From positions 62,001 through 126,000 of the forward strand of contig PUQB01000403.1 in assembly GCA_003024785.1 (NCBI GenBank): a stretch of 64,000 nucleotides of DNA, in the 5' to 3' direction. Shown piece after piece: positions 49,767 to 59,417 of the stretch (positions within the stretch are counted from its first letter, which is position 1; the number at the start of each line of letters is the position of its first letter). The notes under the pieces were generated by a model. It saw only the letters and a program-made list of their open reading frames with translations, was not told the DNA's origin and ran no database searches. The position numbers and the translations under genes are program-made. Source of the stretch: Selaginella tamariscina (lineage: Eukaryota; Streptophyta; Lycopodiopsida; Selaginellales; Selaginellaceae).

Positions 49767-50137
49767 CATGCAAAATCTTGCACCAAGATGCATTCATTTC
49801 AATGCTACCTACATACTTCATATGGATGACATCTTGAGAGAGATATGCATCATTCCTCATAATGATGTTTTGATGGCAAGAAGGGGTTTCAACATTGCTC
49901 TAGAGGTTGTTTATACGAAGTTTCCTTTCCATTTAGATGGCAAGAAAGGGTTTCAACATTGCTCTAGAGGTTGTTTATACGAAGTTTCCTTTCCATTTAG
50001 AGGCAAGTGAAGGAAGAAGCCCAATGTGGCTTATTGAGGGGGATATTGTTCAAGTCTAAACATTTAGAGAGGGGGATATTGTTCAAGTCTAAACATTTAG
50101 AGGCAAGTGAAGCAATGTGGCTTATTGAGGGGGATAT
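49767..50137 (+). other. Continuation of the interrupted unknown ORF, with tandem duplications
   Basis: Reads MQNLAPRCIHFN, MDDILREICIIPHNDV and on to KFPFHL. A 64-bp tandem copy at 49872-49999 shifts the frame; without it the frame would run to the stop after LIEGDIVQV. A shorter tandem follows at 50038-50105. The tail GAGGGGGATATTGTTGAAG looks like a purine tract next to an LTR start, so this may be the end of an unclassified element. Confidence 0.4.
49872..49999 (+). repeat. 64-bp direct tandem duplication
   Basis: 49872-49935 and 49936-49999 are nearly identical, starting GATGGCAAGAA. The length is not a multiple of three, so it changes the reading frame. Confidence 0.95.
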
Positions 50138-50507
50138 TGTTGAAGTTTAGACTAAAGCTGTAAGTATCATGAGTTATTTTTTACCTTTCACAAGACTTGA
50201 ACCCAAGACCTTTCTACTAACATACATATGCTAAATTACACCATCAACAGCAAGGTGTATATTCATACACATGTTCCAGACCAGTTGTGGACCACACATA
50301 CCATACCAGTTATGGACCACACAATCCTCAGGACCTCAGATATATAAATAAAGTTCCAGTTCCAGGTTTCTTAAAATCATTCAACACTAGTCTTTGGCCT
50401 TGTGTTTCATTTTGTAATTATTTCTCTCTTGAATATAATCTCCTCCTTTCAGCTCAAAGATTCCACCCTTGTTCTAAAGGTTTTGCCCTTTGCACAAGGT
50501 CGTGACA
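50138..50507 (+). repeat. Candidate 5' LTR of the sushi-like element
   Basis: It starts TGTTGAAG after a purine tract and ends GTCGTGACA about 110 bases before the Gag start. TATATAAATA at 50340 is promoter-like. No second LTR is available because the element is truncated, so the limits are tentative. Confidence 0.35.
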
Positions 50508-50615
50508 GTTTGAATGATTTTGAGGTAGTGACAAGCTTCTGCTCCCGCTTGTCATCGATCCCATTTTCTTTCTTTCTTTCATTCTTTTCTTTTCAATTTT
50601 CTTATTCGACTCATC

Positions 50616-51519
50616 ATGTCCGAGCATGCTCTTTGTGAGCAAGTTGCTGCCTCCAGCAGCATATTGAACAACTACACCTAGAGAATGATCAGCTCCGACA
50701 GCGTGCGAATTCTCCAGAGACGAAGATCAGCATGCCCAAAAAGTTCGATGATACCCGATCGAAGTTCCGAGGTTTTCTTAATTAAGTTCGTCTGCGAATC
50801 GTGATGCAGCTGAGGTGCTACAGCACAAAACCTATTAAGGTCAGATTGATTGGGTCGCTGCTTTTCAGTTCTGCTCTTTCATGGTTCTCAGCCTTGCTGG
50901 AGAACAATGATCAGATCCTTGAGAATTTTGAGGAGTTTGTGGAACGGTTCACGGCGATGTTCAGTGACATGGATTGGGAGAGTGTTGCCATCACCAAACT
51001 CCACCAGCTTCACCAAGGGGGTATGTCGGTAGTAGAGTACGCGTTGAAGTTTTAACTCCTTGCTTGTGATGTCACCTGAGGAGATCGTGCTCTCAAGGAG
51101 GTTTTCCGGTTGGGGTTGCAGGACGAGATCAAAGACATGTTGCTGATTTTTGCTGTTTCGAAAACCCTCACCAGCATGATAGAGTTGGCAATCCGTTGTG
51201 ACAACCGGTTGATCAAGCGAAAACAAGAACGTCGGCATCCTTCTTCTTCCTAGTGCCGTCTTCTTCCATTTCTCCAGTCTTTCTTTCTTCATTTGCTGAT
51301 CCATCATCTTCCTTAGTACAACCATCCCTGATGGAATTAGGGCGATCATGTCGAGGTAAGCTTTTGCCAACCGAACGCCAGAAGCGGATTCAGTACAAGC
51401 TTTGTCTGTACTATGGGGACCCGTACCACAAGCTGGAGAATTGTCATCAATGTCCAAAGCAAACTCGTGAAGTGGCCCTTGTTGTGCTGCCAAGAAACGA
51501 GAAGATCCAGCCCGAATAG
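50616..51519 (+). pseudogene. Ty3 gag of Tf1/sushi type
   Basis: Starts MSEHALCEQVAAS. The Gag core includes KPIKVRLIGSLLFSSALSWF, ENFEEFVERFTAMFSDMDWE and GMSVVEYALKF, the pattern of the sushi/PEG10 Gag family, and then LQDEIKDMLLIF. A knuckle reads LCLYYGDPYHKLENC, with the second Cys changed to Tyr. Stops and frame changes occur near 50680, 50785, 51054 and 51250. A relative lies reversed at 11283-12671. Confidence 0.75.
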
Positions 51520-51559
51520 GAGCCGTCCGGCTGGATTGTTGTGGAACAACTCATGTTCC

Positions 51560-53282
51560 TCAAGGCTCTTTACTCAAAACATCTTCCCTTCCTCATCTTG
51601 GATCCATTCCATCCACGAAGGTGTGCAAGCCCTTCTATGTTCTAGTGCAACTGAAGATACCAGAGGTAGAGTTCTCTGGTAAAGCTTTGGTGGATAGCAG
51701 AGTAAATACAAATTTCATCGACAAGAATTTTTCTGTCAAGCACGGGATTCGTCTACATCCTTTGAAGACTCCTGGTTCTATACGGGTCATTGATGGACAA
51801 GATATCAAATCTGGAGCGGTAATAAATGACACAAAGTTCGTTGAGGTCGTTGTTTGCGATGCTGTGTGTAACATCTCCTTCAGTGTTGTTTCTATTCCGA
51901 ACTCTACGATTATCCTTGGTTTGCCATGGATCGAGTTGGTGGATCCTGGTTGGAGAGAATGTTTCATGAACAATTTCCCAGCTGTTTCAACTCCGGCCAC
52001 ACTCTTTGATTCCGATCCTGTTCCAGTTTCTCCTCTGCTTCAAGTCTCGCATATCACCTTGAAGCAATTCAAGAAAGATAGCTGACATGACCCAGCGTTC
52101 GTGTTCGCGATCACAGTTTATCCCTGCTCTGCTAAGGATGTTTCTGTTCCTGTTCCTCCTGGCTTACCAAAGCAGTATGCTGATTTTTCAAACGTCTTTG
52201 ACAAAAGAAAGCTTCTGCCTTACCACTGCACCGTGAGTATGACTGTCCTATCGATCTTGTTGAGGGTAAGAAGCCATCCTCCGGTCCCATCTACGGTCTC
52301 TCAACGACAGAGTTAGAGACATTGAGGAAATACATTGAGAAAAATCTTGTCACCTGATTTATCCGTCATTCGCAATCACCAGCTGGTGCCCCAATATTCT
52401 TTGTTTCCAAGAAGGATGGAAGTCTCCGGCTCGTGGTGGACTACCGAGATCTGAATAAGGTCACCATTTCAAACAAGTATCCTCTCCCGCTCGTCTCCGA
52501 CATACTCGAGCGTTTTTTTGGTGCCCGGTATTTCACAAAGATTGATTTAAGAGGAGCATACAATCTCATCCGAATCCGAGAAGGGGACAAGTGAAAAACA
52601 GCATTCCGTACACGCTACGACATTTCGAGTATGTAGTAATGCCATTTGGCCTGACAAATGCACCTGCTGTTTTCCAACACATGGCTAATGATATTTTCCA
52701 GGACTTTTTAGATTTGTTTGTCATCATGTACCTAGACGACATCCTAATATTTCCAAGACTCGAGAAGAATGCGAACGACATGTACAGTTAGTCTTCGAGA
52801 AGCTTCGGAAGCACCACCTGTTTACCAAGTTGGAGAAGTGCTTTTCAGTCAGCAGTTTGTCAAGTTCCTGGGGTACATTGTTTCAGCTGAAGATGTTCAC
52901 ATGAATTCTGCAAAAGTCCAAATTATTGGAGTGGGAGAGACCATCAAATGTTCGTGACATTCGATGTTTCTTCGGATTTGCGAACTTCTATTGACGTTTT
53001 ATTAGGAATTTCTCCAAGATTGCATTACCATTGACGAAGTTGGCTGGCAAGGATGTTCCATTTGTCTGGTCCTTTAAGGCTGAGGAGGCGTTCGAGTTCC
53101 TAAAGAAGGCGTTCATCTCGGCACATGTTCTTATCCATCCTGACCCTACAAAGCCATATATTGTGGAAGCTGATGCCTCTGACTTCGCTATTGGTAGAGT
53201 GTTGTCCCAGGAAGGTTTAGATCATCTTCTCCATCCCATTTTTTCCATTTCCCGCAAGTTCACTACACCTAAGATCAACTAC
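51560..53282 (+). pseudogene. Ty3 pol of the sushi-like element, cut off in RNase H
   Basis: Protease: ALVDSRVNTNFID (the Gly of the usual D-S/T-G replaced by Arg) and [31 protein letters not shown], the aligned core and the catalytic YLDD at 52729-52740, then an RT tail and RNase H start (YIVEADASDFAIG). Reading ends in the RNase H motif PKINYD at 53282, where array L2 begins abruptly. Integrase and 3' LTR are absent from the window. The element was the insertion target of the second cassette or shares a rearrangement junction with it. Confidence 0.85.
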
Positions 53283-53925
53283 GATCCCGCCGCCGACTCA
53301 ACCCCTTCGGAGAGAGTCGGCGGGATTAATCCCGCCTTGGACTCCCTCCGACAAGGAAGAGCCGGCGGGATTAATCCCGCCGCCTCTTCCTCCTCGGGGG
53401 GAGTCCGCGGGATTAATCCCGCCGCCTCTTCCTCCTCGGGGGGAGTCCGGCGGGATTAATCCGGCCGACTCTCTCCGACGAGGAAGGGAGTCCGGCGGGA
53501 TTAATCCCGCCGCCCACTCAACCCCTTCGGAGAGAGTCGGCGGGATTAATCCCGCCCACAATTTTTACGACGGGGAATGGGTGCGGGATTAAACCCGCAC
53601 ATAACTCTCTCCAAAACTATGATTTCAAAGAGATCTCGGGATAAATCCTGTCCTCAAATCCTTAAAACATGGATGTGATGGCGAGATTAATCCCGCCACC
53701 CCTTCCCTGCCTCCTAAAATGGTTGGCGGGATTAATCTCGCCGACAACTCTTTCTAAATAAATTCTGGTAACTCTTCATCAGTTGAGAAGGTTATCGGCG
53801 GGATTAATCCCGCCACTCTTTTTCAGTGGCGGAGAAGCATTGCCCGAGAGATGGTGGCGGGATTAATCCCGCCACCTCTTCGAAGAGGCGAAAAAGAAAT
53901 GGCCGGATTAATCCCGCCGCCCCGG
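53283..53925. repeat. Palindrome array L2
   Basis: Begins with a half palindrome (ATCCCGCCGCC). Copies then start at 53319, 53364, 53406, 53449, 53494 and 53539. A symmetric variant GTGCGGGATTAAACCCGCAC is at 53581. Copies with one- or two-base changes continue to about 53920. Spacers include ACTC and GAGT inverted arms and CCTC-rich runs. The right half is collinear with array L1. Confidence 0.95.
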
Positions 53926-54088
53926 TTAACCTAGAATATTAAGTTAAAAGGATATTTAAACGGGATAAATCCCTAACGGAATATATTATAATCCTAATGC
54001 ATTCCTAAACCCCTAAATTGTAATTTTAAGAGAGAATGTAAGAGAGTGAATCTTTATAAGTATTTTTAAATTTGTTTATAATACTTAC

Positions 54089-54152
54089 TTGTAAACAGCA
54101 CTGAAGGCGCCGTGCTTTCCTATAAAGAATAGCACCCAATTTAATCTCGCTC
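54089..54152 (-). other. Counterpart of the possible minus-strand micro-exon
   Basis: Same acceptor-like and donor-like flanks as 21994-22059; two bases shorter, which breaks the reading frame. If it were a real exon, only the first copy would be in frame. Confidence 0.25.
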
Positions 54153-55517
54153 CTGAGATGATCACTATGAAGAAAAAAGAAGATCTAAAGAGTGAAAAAT
54201 ACAGAAATGAAGAAACCCTTGCCGGAGAAAGAACCAGATCTGAATTTGAGTGGGAAATTAAATGCATTTTCAAATTTACATGTCAGACCGACAATACATA
54301 TGTCAGAAATTCAAATTTTTTAAAAAGAACAGAAAATAAAATTTAAGATGAGTTGACACAAATATCCGACACTCTGACATATATACTCTCCAGTTCCAAT
54401 GAGTATTTTAAAATTGCATTTAATGTTATTCAAGTGATTCAAGCTGTTTAATATTACGAAATTTTAGACTATATTCTACATTCTTAGTATTCAAGTATAT
54501 TTATATTATATATATATATATAAATATATACTTATACAATAAATAAATTGATATATTATTATGTATCATTTAAAATATATTCATAGTCTGTTTATTATTA
54601 TTATTTTCTTAATTACTCGAGTATTTAGTTTTCATTTCCTAGTATCAATGGGATATTCTTTAATATTTTATTAATATTTGAAGAATATTCTAATATTAAA
54701 CCTGATTATCATAATTAAATTAGTCTTGTTCTTAATTATTGCAGTAATTATTCTACATTTGTATATATTAATGGGATTTTCTCAATTAATTTGTTATTAT
54801 TTCAAGAATATTCATGTGTTAAACCTTATTATCAATATTAAATTAATACACACTATGAACATATTTTAAATTATACATAATAATACATCATTTTATCTAA
54901 TATATAGTCATATATAGTTTTAATAATATATATTAATATCATTTCCTTAATTACTTGAGTAATTAATCTTCTTTATATTAATGGGATATTCTTTATTATT
55001 TTCTTATTATTCCAAGAATATTCCAATATTAAACATGATTATGATAATTAATTTAGTTAATTATTTGAGTACTTAATTTACATTTGTATATATTAATGGG
55101 ATTTTCTCAATTAATTTCTTATTATTTCAAGAATATTTCAATGTTAAACCTTTTTATCAATATTAAATTAATATATATTATTAAAACTATATATGGCTAT
55201 ATATTAGATAAAATCATATATTATTATGTATAATTTAAAATATGTTCATAGTGTGTTTATTAATATTATTTTCTTAATTATTCGATGTTTGTTTTGCACA
55301 CATATATAAACACAATCATAAATTTACACACGCATTACAAGAACTTACAAAAACACATATGCACACACATGCACAACCCTAAACCAAACTGAAGAAATAT
55401 GTTGCTTCTTTATTGAAAACATCATGTTCAACGCATGTATGATATATGTACTCAATCTGTGTGTATGTAACACATTGAATTTACATGTGTAATATTTATA
55501 TTAAGCTTGTTGGGAGC

Positions 55518-56092
55518 AAACCCTAAACCCTAAACCCTAAACCCTGTGTATACATGTGTGTACAAAAATAATTTTTCAACACTCTCTCTTCACACCATGC
55601 ATGATCCATCCTAAACCCTAAACCCTAAACCCTAATATGTAACACAATGAATTTACTCATGTAATATGTATGTATGTCTGTGTGTATACACGTGTGCATG
55701 TATATATGTGTACTCTGTATGTATATATGTGTACTTTCTGTCTTCTCTCACACACATGCATGATCCATGTTAATATGTACTGTCTCTCTTCTCTCAAACA
55801 TACACACCATGCATGATCTATAATATGTACTCGGTCTCTCTAATATTATGTACTAATATGTATGTATGTCTGTGTGTATAATACACACCATGCATGATCC
55901 ATAATATGTACTGTCTCTCTTCTCTCATATACTATGTATGTATATCTGTGTATAATATGTGTAAGTATATATGTGTACTAATATATGCAATGTGTACAAA
56001 AATAATTTTTCAACACTCTCTCTTCTCTCATACATACACACCATGCATGATCCATCCTAAATCCAAAACCCTAAACCCTAAACCCTAAACCC
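55518..56092. repeat. Three interstitial plant telomere tracts
   Basis: (CCCTAAA)n runs of three to four units at 55518-55545, 55610-55635 and 56066-56092, embedded among CACACCATGCATGATCCAT words. Plant-type telomere motif; absent from the shorter first cassette. Confidence 0.95.
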
Positions 56093-56479
56093 ATGTAATA
56101 TGTATGTATGTCTGTGTGTATACACGTGTGTATGTATATATTATGTGTATTAATATATGCAATGTGTATGTATGTATTGATACACATGAAACTTTAACAC
56201 TCTCATGGACACACACATGTTAAATCCCTGCATGATTTATATTTTTGGGGTGTATGTGATACACCCACGCACACGCACGCGCTAATAATATAATGAAAGA
56301 ATATTCGTTTAGGGCGAATCTATATTTTATTCTTTTTAGGGTTTAAGTATATTCTCAGAAGGAATATTCTATTAGGGTTAATATATATATTTAATTCCTT
56401 TAGGGTTTAGGTATATTCTTAGGGTTTCAAGAGGCGGCGGCTGTGAAATCGGCGGCGGCGGCTGTGCACACAGGTGAGA

Positions 56480-56481
56480 TC

Positions 56482-56516
<35 letters not shown>

Positions 56517-56775
56517 AGGAGTGTGCGTATAAATTTATTTATTAGTTTTATCTCTCGCACACACACGCACACTCCTGTGTATGTATATGTGTGTGTGGGT
56601 GTGTGTTTGTTTATCTGTATGATTTTATTTGTTTCGCTCACACACGCATACACACGATATACATATACACATATATATATACCTATATACATATATACAT
56701 ACATATATTATGTGTACCAGTATCTGTAAATTTTTTTTTATTGATCTATCTCTCCACACACACGCACACTGCTTT

Positions 56776-56810
<35 letters not shown>

Positions 56811-57545
56811 ATATAAATAAATGCATATTAACAAATAGTATACAACACTAGTTTATATATATGCTTATATATTCATATGGGTTATATATCTATATACACA
56901 CATATATATATGTGTGTGTTTATCTGTATAATTTTATTTATTTATTAGTTTTATCTCTCGCACACACACGCACACTCCTGTGTATGTATATGTGTGTGTG
57001 TGTGTGTTTGTTTATCTGTATGATTTTATTTGTTTCGCTCACACACGCATACACACAATATACATATACACATATATATATACCTATATACATATATACA
57101 TACATACAACACTAGTTTATATATATGCTTATATCACAGACTCTCTCTCTTTCTCTATGGATTATATATCTATATACACACATATATATGTGTGTGTTTA
57201 TCTGTATAATTTTATTTATTTATTAGTTTTATCTTTCGCACACACACGCACACTCCTGTGTATATATATGTGTGTGTGTGTTTGTTTATCTGTATGATTT
57301 TATTTGTTTCGCTCACACGCATACACACGATATACACACACATATATATACCTATGTACACACATATATTATGTGTACCAGTACTGTATAATTTTATTTA
57401 TTTATCTATCTTTGCACACACACGTACACTCCTATACATACATACATACATACATATATATATATAACACACACACACATATATATGTGTGTTTTTTATC
57501 TGTATAATTTTTTTATTTATTAATTTTATCTCTCGCACACACGCT
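56480..57545. repeat. CA/TA/GT microsatellite block with tandem higher-order repeat
   Basis: Segments of about 200-400 bases recur several times (for example, TTATCTGTATGATTTTATTT followed by TCGCTCACAC words near 56612, 57014 and 57285). They are built from (CA)n, (TA)n and GTGTGT runs. No coding content despite long open frames. Confidence 0.95.
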
Positions 57546-57558
57546 AAGCCCCTCGAGC

Positions 57559-59080
57559 GGCGGGATTAATCCCGCCGCTATAGGTTTATGGCCTCGGCGG
57601 CGGGATTAATCCCGCCGCTATATGGCCATGGCGGCGGGATTAATCCCGCCGCCCATGGCCTGCGTGAGGGGCCTCGGCGGCGGGATTAATCCCGCCGCTC
57701 ACCCATGCCCTGCGCGGAATGCGGCGGGATTTATCTCGCCGGCAATGGCCTGTGTGAAGGCCCTAATGGGCGGGATTAATCCCGCCGGATTCCGCGCAGG
57801 GCATTTACAGGGGATGGGCGGCGGGATTAATCCCGCCGCTCATGAGGCTAACCGAAGAGCCTGCATGAAAGATCCTGCACGGAAGGCTAACCGAAGAGCC
57901 TGCATGACATGTCCTGCGCGTAAGGCGGCGGGATTAATCCCGCCGCCCAGGGAATTCACGCAGGACATGAACGGCGGGATTAATCCGGCCCCACGCTCAT
58001 GCCCTTCGCGGAGGGCGGCGGGATTAATCCCGCCGCTCAGGCACTTCCGCAGGATATAAGCGGCGGGATTAATCCCGCCCCCACCCATCCCTGTTCAAAA
58101 TGCCGCAGCCAATATATATGTGTGAGCGCATGATTTACGAGAGGGCGGCGGGATTAGTCTCTCCGAACCTTCATTACCCGGTGGCGGGATTAATCCCGCC
58201 ACCCTTCTTTTTTTCCTCCATTGGTATGTTGAATCAATCCCGACTAACTCTGTCTGAGACGGAGAAGGTTTACAAAATACCAATGGAGGGAACTGAGAAG
58301 GGTGGTGGGATTAATTTCACCATCCCTTACATGGTGGGCGGGATTAATCCCGCCGCGTACGCATGCCCTGCGCGGAATCGGGCGGGATTTATCCCGCCGC
58401 CATTGGCCTGCCTGAAGGGCCTAGGCGGCGGGATTAATCCCGCAAGATTTCGCACAGGGCATTGGCGTTCGGCGGGATTAATCCCGCCGACTAAGGCCCG
58501 AGTGAAGGGCCTGGGAGGCGGGATTAATCCCGCCGGACGCCAATTCCCTGCGCAATCGGGCGGGATTTATCCCGCCGCCATTGGCCTGCCTGAAGTGCCT
58601 AGGCGGCGGGATTAATCCCGCCCGATTCCGCGCAGGGAATTGGCGTCCGGCGGGATTAATCCCGCCGCATAGGGACCGAGTGAAGGCCCTGGGCGGCGGG
58701 ATTAATCCCGCCGAGTCTTCAATGCCTGTTGGAGGAATGAATCCCGCCACCCTTCCTTTTTTCTCCATTGGTGAGTCGGACCAATCCCAAACGTTTCTGT
58801 CTGAGACGTAGAAGGTTTTCAACATACCAATGGAGAGAATTGGGAAGGGTGGGGAAATTCATTTAACCATCACTTACATGGTGGGCGAGATTAATCCCGC
58901 CCCTTTCTGGAGTCACTGAAGGGGTGTGAGAAATAAATCCTGCCCAGTTCTCTCTGAGACCGAGAAGGGTGGCAAGATTAATTCCGCACTCCCGTTCAAG
59001 GCCTCCAGAAAGGTGGCGAGATTAATCCCGCCCACTCTTTCAGGAGGCATTGAAGGGGTGGCGAGATTAATCCCGCCGCA
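57559..59080. repeat. Palindrome array R2
   Basis: The largest array. Exact palindromes start at 57559, 57599, 57633, 57679, 57769, 57820, 57927, 58017, 58062, 58183, 58337, 58471, 58517 and others to 58694. Variants such as GGCGGGATTTATCTCGCC occur at 57723. Spacers form their own inverted repeats (GGCCTGCGTGAGGGGCC, CCTGCGCGG and CCGCGCAGG). Two larger hairpins (58210-58300 and 58750-58860) have arms containing CTCCATTGGTA. The last copies (58870-59080) are diverged toward GGCGAGATTAATCCCGCC. It ends about 340 bases before the gene A start. Confidence 0.95.
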
Positions 59081-59195
59081 CCTTCCATGTGAATATATAT
59101 GTGTATTAGTATATATAAGTTGCATATCTCATTTTATTTACTTTTATCATCTTATTATAATATTTCGAGTAAAAGCTAGGAATCTATGTAAAACT

Positions 59196-59274
59196 GTCCA
59201 GAGCTCACATTTGTGGTGGTTCTAAAACGAAATGTTATCTTTCTTTTGCACTAACACAAATGTGAGCTTCGGAC
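59196..59274 (+). promoter_or_regulatory. Conserved leader hairpin 5' of gene A
   Basis: Arms 59196-59215 (GTCCAGAGCTCACATTTGTG) and 59255-59274 pair at 18 of 20 positions around a 39-base loop. Both leader copies before gene A copy 3 carry the same structure. Role unknown. Confidence 0.6.
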
Positions 59275-59417
59275 AGTTAATTACGTCTACTTCTCTCTGT
59301 GTATTATTTTTGTATATTCGGGTTTATACAAGTGTGTGTGCGTTTTTATATATTTATTCATAGTGTATTATTTTGCAGAAGGACGATTTGATCAAACAAG
59401 GAGATCGAGTCATTAGT

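Larger units (their letters stand above)
53926..56450. other. AT-rich cassette backbone, second copy
   Basis: Collinear with 21826-23690 but longer. It has an extra repeated AT-rich block (54600-55240 contains related segments twice) and telomere-like tracts. A small plus-strand frame (54158-54346, NEETLAGERTRSEFEWEIKC) is shared with the first copy, which differs by an in-frame 9-base gap and lacks the start codons. Coding status is doubtful. Confidence 0.55.

Noticed and set aside
53283..53925. Row of bacterial-type rho-independent terminators
   Set aside because: Hairpins are regular and symmetric but no U-tract follows any of them, and the context is eukaryotic.
57622..58811. Long open frames on both strands repeating GGINPA and AGLIPP peptides across the palindrome arrays
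   Set aside because: The 18-bp palindrome and its spacers lack stops in several frames; the peptides are translations of the repeat, change frame with spacer length and occur on both strands. No evidence of a protein.
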